NCBI RefSeq assembly: GCF_024636815.1
Contig: NZ_JAGXGF010000014.1
Coordinates: 1-36,225, forward strand
Length of the DNA stretch: 36,225 bases
Direction of reading: 5' to 3'
Origin: Marivirga sp.
Lineage (GTDB): Bacteria; Bacteroidota; Bacteroidia; Cytophagales; Cyclobacteriaceae
The notes beneath the pieces were generated by a model, which saw only the letters and a list, made by a program, of their open reading frames with translations, searched no databases and was not told the origin of the DNA. Both the position numbers and the translations under genes were made by a program. Below, in pieces: positions 1 to 7,646 of this stretch (positions within the stretch are counted from its first letter, which is position 1; each line of letters begins with the position of its first letter).

Positions 1-1
1 A

Positions 2-64
2 TTGTATTCAGAGCCCGAAAGTTTTTCGGATTTGGTGGAGACGCTTTTTGAGAGGGGGGAGTGA
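2..64 (+). other. possible 3' end of a gene entering from the left
   Basis: The second forward frame is open from the window edge to a TGA at 62-64 and encodes about 20 acidic, plausible C-terminal residues (ending ...LFERGE). The other frames here are also open over this short length, including one on the minus strand that could start at the CAT at 89-91, so neither strand nor identity can be decided. From 65 to 303 I see no gene, only the hairpin repeat listed separately. Confidence 0.25.
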
Positions 65-171
65 GTTGAGATTGCTTTCTTTTTACTACCATTTAATACC
101 CCTACAATCTCTTTGAGAGTATAGCCCTCACAGATTTACATCCGCAGAAAAAAATAATTTTTAACCTGTTG

Positions 172-224
172 GCGCAAGCTTCCCAGCTTGTGCCTACTTC
201 TTAATAGAAGCACGAGCTAGGAAA
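172..224. repeat. REP-like hairpin repeat, copy 1
   Basis: The left arm (about 178-195) and right arm (about 208-224) form an imperfect inverted repeat; 13 of 17 positions match when one arm is reverse-complemented, separated by a short AT-rich loop. The left arm (172-195) matches 19 of 24 bases of 16615-16638 elsewhere in this window, and all five differences are transitions. It is therefore a dispersed family rather than a local terminator. It lies upstream of the XRE regulator gene. Confidence 0.6.
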
Positions 225-303
225 TTAAAAGGGGGCTTGAAGGTTAAGAGGGTGTGTCTTGAAAAACTTACGACATTTACATCACAAATGAAATGACGCA
301 AAT

Positions 304-948
304 ATGTCAATGACTCGTCAGAAGGATTATGACTTAAAGTTCTTAGTTTTAGAAAAATTTAAATCTATGAACAATATCGGTCAAATCATTTTAGAAGGAA
401 GAAAGAGAAAAGGCTTAAGCCAAGAAGAATTAGCGGAGAAAGCAAATGTTAATCTGAGAACAATTCAACGAATCGAAAAAGATAAAAATGAGCCTAGAGG
501 TAGAACGCTCAATTTAATTTGTGAAGTTTTGGAAATAGAAAGCCAGAGTCTAATTCAAAGTGAAAAGAAAAGTCTAATAGTCCAGAAAGTGGTAAATCTT
601 TTTTTTCTACTAATTTTAAATTTAGCTCTTATGTCTATTATTGGTTTCCTTACGCTAGACTCAAATGCCAATCTAAATAGTAGATTTGGAGCACTACTCT
701 TAGGTGTTTTTATTCCGCTCTCCATTGTTTATCTAACCTCAAAAATGAAAAGCACAGAAAGAATGCTAAAATTTGGAACAGGATTTATTGTTTACCCATT
801 ACTTTCACTGATTTTTCAAGGCTTACCATTAAGCCTTACAACAGGCTTGATTCCATCCTCACTAGTTTTTATCAGTATTTTATATTTTGGAAATGAAATA
901 AGCAGAGCTGGAAAATCACTTAGTGATTCTCCACAAACTCCTCAATAA
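304..948 (+). CDS. XRE-family helix-turn-helix protein with C-terminal membrane segments
   Basis: The N-terminal part is a Cro/C1-type helix-turn-helix (about residues 23-80), with the RKGLSQEELAEKA helix followed by the recognition stretch NLRTIQRIEKDKNEP. From about residue 92 the protein becomes hydrophobic, with three to five predicted membrane helices, so this is a membrane-anchored DNA-binding protein of a type common in Bacteroidota. Its target is unknown. The start is uncertain: ATG 304 or 310 adds about 20 residues without homology to the HTH fold, whereas ATG 367 begins directly at the domain (MNNIGQIILEGRK). The 3' end overlaps the convergent purN by 29 bases. No clear promoter box was found upstream. 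Confidence 0.8.
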   Translation: MSMTRQKDYDLKFLVLEKFKSMNNIGQIILEGRKRKGLSQEELAEKANVNLRTIQRIEKDKNEPRGRTLNLICEVLEIESQSLIQSEKKSLIVQKVVNLFFLLILNLALMSIIGFLTLDSNANLNSRFGALLLGVFIPLSIVYLTSKMKSTERMLKFGTGFIVYPLLSLIFQGLPLSLTTGLIPSSLVFISILYFGNEISRAGKSLSDSPQTPQ

Positions 949-1498
949 TTTTCGGAAAATGCTGATGCTCTAATTGTTGAACTTTTGCGGATAATTGTTT
1001 GGCTCCCATTTGAGGGGAGATATCACATTTAGCCTGGAAAATGATACGTCCTTCATCATAGTTATCATTAACTAAATGAATGGTGATACCGCTTTCGGTT
1101 TCTTTGTTCAAAATTACTGATTCATGTACATGGTTTCCGTACATTCCCTTGCCGCCATATTTTGGTAATAAAGCTGGGTGAATATTGATTATTTTTTCTG
1201 AATATTCAGCAACAATTTTAGGCGCAATTTTTAATAAAAACCCAGCTAAAACAATAAAATCAACTTCTTTTGATTTCAAATATTGAAGAATAACCTCAGG
1301 ATTTTCGAAATCCTCTTTAGTAAAATATTTTGATGGAATATGAGCTTTTTCGGCTCTCTCTATTGCACCAGCATTTTCATTATTAGTAATGACACAAGCT
1401 ATATTGATAGTCTTATGGTTTTTAAAATAATGAATAATTTTTTCGGCATTGCTACCAGAGCCTGAGGCTAAAATAGCTATATTTTTAGGCTCGGTCAT
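920..1498 (-). CDS. purN: phosphoribosylglycinamide formyltransferase
   Basis: This is the 10-formyl-THF-dependent GAR transformylase of de novo purine synthesis, converting GAR to FGAR in the cytoplasm. The phosphate-binding loop ASGSGSNAEKI is at the N terminus. The INIHPALLP motif carries the catalytic Asn and His, and the distal NYDEGRIIFQ segment carries the catalytic Asp. At 192 residues it has normal family length. The start codon overlaps the stop of the upstream minus-strand membrane-protein gene in an ATGA arrangement (1495-1498), so the two are probably translationally coupled. Other purine genes are not adjacent. The 3' end overlaps the convergent XRE gene. Confidence 0.93.
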   Translation of the reverse strand: MTEPKNIAILASGSGSNAEKIIHYFKNHKTINIACVITNNENAGAIERAEKAHIPSKYFTKEDFENPEVILQYLKSKEVDFIVLAGFLLKIAPKIVAEYSEKIINIHPALLPKYGGKGMYGNHVHESVILNKETESGITIHLVNDNYDEGRIIFQAKCDISPQMGAKQLSAKVQQLEHQHFPKIIEEFVENH

Positions 1499-1971
1499 GA
1501 TTTAATCAATTCCTTCCTTTTTAATATTGTTTCCACAAATTTCTTCTCGTTTTCTGTTTTAAATACTTTGTAGGGGAGATAAACAAATTGAGCTTTTGAA
1601 AGCACTAATGTAAATGCATTTTTTCCCACTTTAGCTGATTTTATTTGATCCCATTTTATGGGCATACCTTGTTTGGCATTCAATTTAATTAAAATTTGCT
1701 GAGAACTGATTTCATAAGAAAGTCGCTCAAACAATATTTTGTACTGATCTAATTGCGTTACACCCGCAAACTGAATCACCCAAAAAAGGAAATACAATAA
1801 TAAGGCAATAAATGAGCCAATGAACCACCAAATATTGGGGATCCAGGCATAGCCAGAACATATTGCAAGTGCAATTAAAAACACCCACCATTGTTCTTTC
1901 ACAATGTTTTTCAAACCAGTTTTGATGTATGTGCCGTTATCCAGCTTATATTTTTTTGTTTTAACTAGCAT
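1495..1971 (-). CDS. small membrane protein, YcxB-like
   Basis: This 158-residue protein has a short polar N terminus and two membrane helices (about residues 28-48 and 50-70) forming a hairpin. A soluble C-terminal half follows, containing the pattern IKWDQIKSAKVGKNAFTLVL and YLPYKVF. That C-terminal pattern resembles the YcxB-like (PH-like) domain found behind a two-helix anchor in many bacteria; the assignment is by eye. Function is unknown. It is the first gene of a two-gene unit with purN (4-base overlap), and a good promoter box lies 55-62 bases upstream. Confidence 0.75.
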   Translation of the reverse strand: MLVKTKKYKLDNGTYIKTGLKNIVKEQWWVFLIALAICSGYAWIPNIWWFIGSFIALLLYFLFWVIQFAGVTQLDQYKILFERLSYEISSQQILIKLNAKQGMPIKWDQIKSAKVGKNAFTLVLSKAQFVYLPYKVFKTENEKKFVETILKRKELIKS

Positions 1972-2025
1972 TTCTGCAATTCAATTTTCTAAAGTAAATT
2001 TTTAACTAAGCCCTATTTGGGTTTG

Positions 2026-2033
2026 CAAATATA
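2026..2033 (-). promoter_or_regulatory. promoter -7 box for the YcxB-like/purN unit
   Basis: Read on the minus strand this is TATATTTG, a full match to the Bacteroidota -7 consensus TAnnTTTG. It would start a transcript about 45 bases before the start codon at 1971. No clear -33 TTG partner is visible. Confidence 0.55.
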
Positions 2034-2049
2034 TCTCATTTTTATGGTT

Positions 2050-2910
2050 TCAAGAAACCGCTTTCAAACTGATGTCTAAACTTTTATAAGAATGGGTTAA
2101 AGCACCCACTGAAATAAAGTTAACGCCCGTCTCAGCAATCTTAACAATAGTGGATTCAGTTATGCCTCCTGAAGCTTCTGTTTGACATTTATCTCCAATC
2201 AAATCAATCGCTTTTTTCATTTGATCCACACTCATATTATCTAGCATAATAACATCCACTCCACCAACTTCCAAGGCTTCTTTTACTTCCTCAATATTGC
2301 GAGTTTCAACCTCAATTCTTAAATCAAGATTGTTTTCTTTCAAATACTTTTTCGTTGCAGTAACTGAAGCCGTAATGCCACCTGCAAAATCATTATGATT
2401 ATCTTTCAACATAATCATATCAAATAATCCAAATCGATGGTTTTTGCCTCCACCAATTTCAACTGCCCATTTTTCCGCCAATCTGAAATTTGGAGTTGTC
2501 TTGCGGGTATCCAGCAATTTTGTGGAAGTATGCGCAATCATCTGACTCAGGTTGTGAGTATAAGTTGCTATTCCGCTCATTCTTTGAAGACAATTCAGTA
2601 CCAAACGCTCTGCAGTTAAGATAGAAGAAGCTTCACCATGAACTTTCAATCCGATATCACCCTTTTTTACAGTTTCTCCATCCCTTTTGAGGATTTCGAG
2701 TTTTAAGTTTTGGTCAACAGCATTGAAAATATATTCGACCATTTTTACTCCAGCCAAAATACCATCATCTTTAATGATGAGCTGTGCAGTATTTTGAGTT
2801 CCTCTCGGAATAGAGGCTAAAGAAGAATGATCTCCATCTCGAATATCTTCTTCCAGAGCACTTTTAATAAATTTATGAATATTCTCTTCGGTTAAATATT
2901 GGTAAGCCAA
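2050..2910 (-). CDS. nadC: nicotinate-nucleotide diphosphorylase (carboxylating)
   Basis: Quinolinate phosphoribosyltransferase makes nicotinate mononucleotide, CO2 and PPi from quinolinate and PRPP in NAD synthesis. The sequence shows the family hallmarks: LTAERLVLNCLQRMSGIAT, the substrate-binding LLDTRKTTPNFR segment, GGGKNHRFGLFDMIMLKDNH, the VETRN strand, and the C-terminal EASGGI and ISVGALTHS phosphate-binding loops. Length (286 residues) is typical. It is a single-gene unit with its own promoter box just upstream and no nadA or nadB neighbour in this window. Confidence 0.96.
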   Translation of the reverse strand: MAYQYLTEENIHKFIKSALEEDIRDGDHSSLASIPRGTQNTAQLIIKDDGILAGVKMVEYIFNAVDQNLKLEILKRDGETVKKGDIGLKVHGEASSILTAERLVLNCLQRMSGIATYTHNLSQMIAHTSTKLLDTRKTTPNFRLAEKWAVEIGGGKNHRFGLFDMIMLKDNHNDFAGGITASVTATKKYLKENNLDLRIEVETRNIEEVKEALEVGGVDVIMLDNMSVDQMKKAIDLIGDKCQTEASGGITESTIVKIAETGVNFISVGALTHSYKSLDISLKAVS

Positions 2911-2934
2911 GATTATTACTTTTAGATTCTACCA

Positions 2935-2942
2935 CAAAGTTA
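2935..2942 (-). promoter_or_regulatory. promoter -7 box for nadC
   Basis: On the minus strand this reads TAACTTTG, a full match to TAnnTTTG, 24 bases before the nadC start codon. A possible -33 TTG lies at 2966-2968, slightly farther upstream than usual. Confidence 0.6.
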
Positions 2943-3037
2943 CGGTGATATCGGTATTTATAATGCAATCAGGGCTATTATTTTAAGGAACGGTTTAGAA
3001 GTGGCTTTTTTTAAAATGGCTTCAGGCCAAAAACTAA

Positions 3038-3065
3038 AAAAGCTACCTCCTAAGAAGTAGCTTTT
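3038..3065 (-). terminator. intrinsic terminator after tRNA-Ala
   Basis: A perfect 9-bp stem, AAAAGCTAC paired with GTAGCTTTT, encloses a 10-base loop. On the minus strand it is followed by a T run. It begins two bases past the 3' end of the tRNA and fits a Rho-independent terminator for that gene. Confidence 0.8.
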
Positions 3066-3066
3066 G

Positions 3067-3140
3067 TGGAGCATAACGGATTCGAACCGTTGACCCCCAC
3101 GCTGCCAGCGTGGTGCTCTAGCCAGCTGAGCTAATGCCCC
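3067..3140 (-). tRNA. tRNA-Ala (anticodon GGC)
   Basis: The minus strand folds into a full 74-base cloverleaf. It has a seven-base-pair acceptor stem (GGGGCAT with ATGCTCC, one G-U), a D arm GCTC/GAGC, and the anticodon stem CCACG/CGTGG with loop CTGGCAG giving anticodon GGC. The T arm contains GGTTCGAATCC and the discriminator is A. CCA is not encoded. Anticodon GGC reads GCC/GCU alanine codons. Confidence 0.95.
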
Positions 3141-3216
3141 ATTTCTAAAATAGACGGTTAACAATTGACAAAATGTAATTCTCAACGGCTTGCAAAGCTA
3201 TGGAAAAAATCCATTT

Positions 3217-3714
3217 CTAAAAATACCTTCTGGCTTTCCTGAATTTTTTAGTATAGTAATCGGTATAAATATTGGCTTCAACTACGCCCACACTTGAAGA
3301 GGCGTGAATAAAGCGAACATCATTTTTGCCTCTAACTTCGGTTACCAAGCCTGCATGTGTAATTCTTCTTCGCCTTTTTCCCATGGCAAAAAATACCACA
3401 TCTCCTTTTTCTAGTTTTCTAAATTTTACTTTTTTCCCAGTCTTTGCCTGATCTCGAGAAACTCTGGGAATGTTTATATCTGCAGATTTGAAACTAACGA
3501 AGAGTAATCCTGAACAATCCATTCCAGAGCGGTTAACACCACCCCATTTATAGGGGGTTCCTGTGTATGAGCGAGCGGTTTGAATTATGGTGTCTAACTT
3601 TCTTTCCCTCAGTTTTCTTTTCTTTACCGTCATGCATCCTGAAAGGAAAAACACAATCAGTAAGAATAAAATCAGTTGGATGGAATATATTTTCCTAAAT
3701 TTGTGTTGGAGCAT
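3217..3714 (-). CDS. NlpC/P60-family lipoprotein, probable cell-wall endopeptidase
   Basis: A lipoprotein signal peptide with lipobox LSGC places the modified Cys at residue 27. It is followed by a basic linker and an NlpC/P60 domain (about residues 40-165). The Cys-His-His catalytic set is visible: C67 in MDCSG, H120 in RITHAGLV, and H137 in RFIHASS. Enzymes of this family cut peptide cross-links of peptidoglycan (gamma-D-Glu to diamino acid). At 165 residues it is a minimal single-domain version without LysM or SH3 modules. The gene is divergent from the flavoprotein gene, and its start region overlaps that gene's promoter. Confidence 0.9.
   Translation of the reverse strand: MLQHKFRKIYSIQLILFLLIVFFLSGCMTVKKRKLRERKLDTIIQTARSYTGTPYKWGGVNRSGMDCSGLLFVSFKSADINIPRVSRDQAKTGKKVKFRKLEKGDVVFFAMGKRRRRITHAGLVTEVRGKNDVRFIHASSSVGVVEANIYTDYYTKKFRKARRYF
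3696..3703 (+). promoter_or_regulatory. promoter -7 box for the GlcD-type gene
   Basis: TAAATTTG matches TAnnTTTG fully and lies 38 bases before the start codon at 3742. A TTG at 3676-3678 could be the -33 element, at 17-base spacing. The box lies within the first codons of the divergent NlpC/P60 gene. Confidence 0.55.
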
Positions 3715-3741
3715 AATTCTAAGTCAGAAATCAAATAATTC

Positions 3742-5157
3742 ATGGATACAGTTACAAATCAAAGCATTTTTGAGGAATTGGTAAGCATAGTAGGGGCAAA
3801 AAATGCCTTTTTGCAAGATGAGGATAAATATAAATATTCTCACGATGAAACCGAGGATTATTCCTTCATGCCCGATGTGGTGCTAAAACCTTCAACTCCA
3901 GAAGAAATCAGTGCCATTATGAAAAAGTGCAATGAACACCTTATTCCAGTTACCCCACGAGGTGGCGGAACAGGATTAAGTGGTGGAGCCCTTCCCACCA
4001 AAAAAGGTGTGGTCATCAGCATGGAGAAGTTTAATACCATAATATCTATAGATGAATTGAATTTACAAGCTACTGTTGAGCCTGGAGTTATAACGGAAGT
4101 TTTCCAAAATGCTGTTAAAGAAAAGGGTTTATTTTATCCACCTGACCCATCAAGTAGAGGAACCTGCTTTTTGGGAGGAAACTTAGCAGAAAATGCTGGG
4201 GGTCCAAAAGCTGTGAAATATGGCGTTACCCGTGATTATGTTCTGAATATGCAAGTGGTTTTACCGAATGGTGAAATCATATGGACTGCAGCCAATGTAT
4301 TGAAAAATAGTACAGGCTATAATTTAACCCAGTTGATGTGCGGAAGTGAGGGCACTTTGGGGATTATCACAAAAATAGTTTTCAAATTAAGACCTTTTCC
4401 AAGAAAAGATGTGACCTTACTAGCTCCTTTTACTAGCAATGAGGAAGCTTGCCGTGCAATCGCTGCTATTTTTAAAGCTGGAGTTGCACCTTCGGGTATG
4501 GAGTTTATGGAACGAGACGCTATCGTAAAAACACAAGATTACCTTAAAAATGAAATGGGTGAAAATGTTAGCGTTGATTTACCTGAGCATGTAAAAGCAC
4601 ATTTATTAATTGAGCTTGATGGAAATGATGAAGAAGTCATGATGAATGAAGCTGAAATCATTTTAAATGTATTGGAAGATTTTGACACTGGTGGAGAAGT
4701 GCTTTTTGCCGATACCCAAGCCAGAAAAGACGAACTTTGGAAATTAAGAAGAAATGTTAGTCCCGCAGTAAATTCCTATTCACTCACAAAAGCGGAAGAT
4801 GTTGTCGTTCCAAGAGGAACCCTCCCGTCCTTAATTGTTTTTATAAAAGAAGTAGGTGAAAAATATGGCTTTAATTCTGTTTGCTATGGTCATGCTGGTG
4901 ATGGAAACCTCCATATCAATATCATGAAAGAAAACTTGAGTGATGATTATTGGAATAAAGAAGTGAATGATGGTATAGGTGAAATCTTTGAAGAGGTTGT
5001 TCGCCTTGGCGGTACACTATCTGGTGAGCACGGAATCGGAATTGCTAAAAGACCTTATATGCAAATGGCCATGGGAGATGTAAAACTGAACCTGATGAGA
5101 GGCATTAAAAAAGTATTCGACCCGAACAATATATTAAATGCCGAAAAAATATTTTAA
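3742..5157 (+). CDS. FAD-linked oxidase, glycolate oxidase subunit GlcD / D-lactate dehydrogenase type
   Basis: This is a flavoprotein of the VAO/PCMH superfamily that oxidises a 2-hydroxy acid such as glycolate or D-lactate to the keto acid. The FAD-binding domain (about residues 35-215) has the TPRGGGTGLSGGALP loop, PPDPSSRG and GGNLAENAGGPKAVKYGVTRDYV. The C-terminal FAD-oxidase domain (about 225-470) carries GHAGDGNLHINI and LSGEHGIGIAKR. Length (471) matches GlcD. No GlcE or GlcF gene (FAD subunit, iron-sulfur subunit) is adjacent, so a stand-alone D-lactate or D-2-hydroxyacid dehydrogenase is as likely; the substrate cannot be read from the sequence. Confidence 0.9.
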   Translation: MDTVTNQSIFEELVSIVGAKNAFLQDEDKYKYSHDETEDYSFMPDVVLKPSTPEEISAIMKKCNEHLIPVTPRGGGTGLSGGALPTKKGVVISMEKFNTIISIDELNLQATVEPGVITEVFQNAVKEKGLFYPPDPSSRGTCFLGGNLAENAGGPKAVKYGVTRDYVLNMQVVLPNGEIIWTAANVLKNSTGYNLTQLMCGSEGTLGIITKIVFKLRPFPRKDVTLLAPFTSNEEACRAIAAIFKAGVAPSGMEFMERDAIVKTQDYLKNEMGENVSVDLPEHVKAHLLIELDGNDEEVMMNEAEIILNVLEDFDTGGEVLFADTQARKDELWKLRRNVSPAVNSYSLTKAEDVVVPRGTLPSLIVFIKEVGEKYGFNSVCYGHAGDGNLHINIMKENLSDDYWNKEVNDGIGEIFEEVVRLGGTLSGEHGIGIAKRPYMQMAMGDVKLNLMRGIKKVFDPNNILNAEKIF

Positions 5158-5194
5158 CAATTTTAGAACAAGAACGAAACTTTTGCGTTTTTCG

Positions 5195-5216
5195 GTAGTA
5201 TTACTTTTAATACTGC
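5195..5216. promoter_or_regulatory. palindrome upstream of the TetR gene, possible autoregulatory operator
   Basis: AGTATTA (5197-5203) and TAATACT (5208-5214) are exact inverted repeats around the 4-base centre CTTT. The symmetry extends by one G-T and one G-C pair. It ends 17 bases before the TetR start codon, and a further AATACT half-site follows at about 5225-5230. TetR repressors commonly bind palindromes of this size in their own promoter. No T run follows on the plus strand, so a terminator is less likely. Confidence 0.4.
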
Positions 5217-5233
5217 GTGTAAAATACTAAAGA

Positions 5234-5911
5234 GTGGACAATTTACTTTCTTCTATTAAAATTGAGCTAAACCCTCATCTTTTCCAAAAAGACCCTGAAT
5301 CTTCAGAGTTAGGAAGGAAAATACTTGCGCAATCATTGCAAATGATTGATGATATGGGCTTAGAAAGCTTTACCTTCGGGAAATTAGCCAAGGCTCTATG
5401 CACAACTGAAAGTTCTATATACCGCTACTTTGAAAGTAAGCATAAACTATTACTATATTTTTACAATTGGTATTGGAGCTGGATAGATCTCCAATTGGCC
5501 TTTCAAACCCATAATTTAGCTAGTGCAGATCTAAAATTAGAACGTGCCATTGAGGTAATTTGTAAACCTGACGCAGAAGGGCAAGGCATCAACACGCTCA
5601 ATTTTCAGCAACTTGTCAATATTGTAATATCGGAATCTTCAAAAGCTTATTTAACCAAAGAAGTTGATACAGAGAATAAGTATGGCTTATTCTTAACTTT
5701 TAAGAAGGTTTCAAGGCGATTGGCTGATATTATGCTGGAAATAAATCCTGGCTTTGGTCATGCCAATACTTTGGCATCTACCAGTATAGTAGGTATTTTA
5801 CATCAGCAATATTTTGCAGTGCATATGCCCTCTTTGTCTGATGTTCAGTCGGATAAAGATGAACTATCAAATATTTTTTATCAGATAATATTAAAAAACC
5901 TAAAGAACTAA
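5234..5911 (+). CDS. TetR/AcrR-family transcriptional regulator
   Basis: The N-terminal domain fits the TetR helix-turn-helix: LGRKILAQSLQMIDDMGLESFTFGKLAKALCTTESSIYRYF, then the KHKLLLYFYNWYW helix (about residues 25-80). The remaining ~145 residues are an all-helical ligand/dimer domain with no recognisable specificity. The start codon is GTG; the next in-frame ATG would remove most of the first helix, so GTG is preferred. The gene opens an operon with the exporter genes (one base separates it from the ABC gene), so it probably controls the transporter, perhaps through the palindrome just upstream. Confidence 0.88.
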   Translation: MDNLLSSIKIELNPHLFQKDPESSELGRKILAQSLQMIDDMGLESFTFGKLAKALCTTESSIYRYFESKHKLLLYFYNWYWSWIDLQLAFQTHNLASADLKLERAIEVICKPDAEGQGINTLNFQQLVNIVISESSKAYLTKEVDTENKYGLFLTFKKVSRRLADIMLEINPGFGHANTLASTSIVGILHQQYFAVHMPSLSDVQSDKDELSNIFYQIILKNLKN

Positions 5912-5912
5912 A

Positions 5913-7646
5913 ATGGCTGACAATTATAAAGTCCATCCTTTCAAAAGGTTTATTGACCTGCTAAGGCCCGAAAAAAGTTTTGTATTTACGATATACATTT
6001 ATGCTGTTTTTGCGGGTTTGATTAGCTTGTCCCTCCCGTTGGGTATTCAAGCAATCATTAACCTCATTATGGGTGGGCAGGTTAGTACTTCATGGATAAT
6101 TTTGGTCTTCTTAGTGATTTTGGGAATCATTATAAATGGAGTTTTGCAGGTAAGGCAACTTACTATCAATGAAGTCTTACAGCAAAAAATATTCACCCGG
6201 GCTTCCTTTGAGTTTGCCTACAGAATTCCGAGGTTTAAAATGGATCAGGTAAAGCACTCCTATTTACCTGAGTTAATCAATCGCTTCTTTGACACTATGT
6301 CTGTTCAAAAGGGGCTTTCTAAAATCCTGATTGATTTTTCAACTTCATTTTTTCAAATTATTTTTGCATTAATATTAGTTTCGTTTTATCACCCTTTCTT
6401 TATCATTTTTTCTTTCTTTTTGATCTTATTGATTTTTCTAATAGTAAGATTAACCGGTCCAAAAGGGCTTAAAACCAGTATTAGGGAATCTAATTATAAG
6501 TACGAAACCGCTCATTGGTTGGAAGAACTTGCCCGAAATGTGGAAAGTTTTAAAATGGCGGAAGATTCAAAACTACCTCTTGAAAAAAATGACAAGAACA
6601 CAGAAAATTATGTAAAAGCAAGGAGGTCGCATTTTGATGTTATTATCAATCAATTTTCATTAATGATTGGTTTTAAAGCCTTTGTTGCCGCTGGCTTATT
6701 ATTGATTGGTGGGTTTTTAGTAATAGAACAACAAATGAACATCGGGCAGTTTGTTGCTGCTGAAATTATAGTAATACTTATAATCAATTCTGTAGAAAAA
6801 ATGATTTTTACTATAGAATCCATTTATGATGTCCTTACTGCTGTGGAAAAAATAGCTGTAGTAACGGATAAGCCATTAGAAGAATTTTTATCAGGAAGCC
6901 ATTCTTTAATTAAATCAGATGGAATGGCTATAAAATTAAAGGACATTAATCTAAAGGAAGAAGATACTGGTCATGTATTCCTTAAGGACATTGATCTAGA
7001 TATTAAAGAAGGTGAAAAAATTGGAATAGCTGGCACCTCAAATGCTGGTAAATCTATATTACTACAATTAATTTCCGGATGGTATAATGATTACAAGGGT
7101 AATATTATGTTTAATGGAACTGCCTTAAGAGATTTGAATATTTCAGAGGTTAGAAGAAATATAGGTGACTGTATGAGCTTTGGAGGAATTTTTCAAGGCA
7201 CTATTGAAGAGAACATTAGTATAGGCTCACCTATGAGTGATATGAAAGAAATTCAAGAAGCTACCAAAATTACAGGGCTTGATGAATATATGAATAGCGA
7301 ACCACTGGGTTTTCAGAAAATGCTCTTCCCCGGTGATAGAACATTTCCAAAGAAAATAAAACAACAGATTTTGTGGACAAGAGGAATCCTTGGTAATAAA
7401 ACACTTATTCTTTGGGAGGATATTTTTGGAATGATTTCTCAAGACAGAAAACATGAATTTACAAATTACTTGTGCCGAAAAGATAATCCGCAAACTGTTA
7501 TGATGGTGAGTAATGACATGAGAATATTAGAAAACTGTGATAGGGTAATTGGAATGGAAAATGGTGAAATCCTTTATGATATTACAGGAAAAGGAGCTAA
7601 AAATCATGATTGGTTTGAAAAAATATGCTTAAATAAAAATGCTTAA
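5913..7646 (+). CDS. ABC exporter with degenerate nucleotide-binding domain
   Basis: Residues 1-330 are an ABC exporter membrane domain with about six helices; residues 335-577 are the nucleotide-binding domain. The layout matches type I secretion or lipid exporters (HlyB/MsbA-like, no peptidase domain). The Walker A motif survives (GTSNAGKS, 374-381), but other motifs are altered by my alignment. The Q-loop Gln is Ser422, the LSGGQ signature is FPKKI (478-482), and the Walker B Asp is Trp501, with the next Glu502 kept. The D-loop is lost and the switch His is Asn534. The reading frame is intact and its 3' end overlaps the adaptor gene by 8 bases, so the gene is probably functional but possibly ATPase-deficient. 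Confidence 0.88.
   Translation: MADNYKVHPFKRFIDLLRPEKSFVFTIYIYAVFAGLISLSLPLGIQAIINLIMGGQVSTSWIILVFLVILGIIINGVLQVRQLTINEVLQQKIFTRASFEFAYRIPRFKMDQVKHSYLPELINRFFDTMSVQKGLSKILIDFSTSFFQIIFALILVSFYHPFFIIFSFFLILLIFLIVRLTGPKGLKTSIRESNYKYETAHWLEELARNVESFKMAEDSKLPLEKNDKNTENYVKARRSHFDVIINQFSLMIGFKAFVAAGLLLIGGFLVIEQQMNIGQFVAAEIIVILIINSVEKMIFTIESIYDVLTAVEKIAVVTDKPLEEFLSGSHSLIKSDGMAIKLKDINLKEEDTGHVFLKDIDLDIKEGEKIGIAGTSNAGKSILLQLISGWYNDYKGNIMFNGTALRDLNISEVRRNIGDCMSFGGIFQGTIEENISIGSPMSDMKEIQEATKITGLDEYMNSEPLGFQKMLFPGDRTFPKKIKQQILWTRGILGNKTLILWEDIFGMISQDRKHEFTNYLCRKDNPQTVMMVSNDMRILENCDRVIGMENGEILYDITGKGAKNHDWFEKICLNKNA

Noticed and set aside
2958-3185. 75-codon minus-strand open frame
   Set aside because: It runs through the tRNA-Ala gene and its terminator; the peptide GALAQLARAPRW is the well-known false translation of tRNA sequence.
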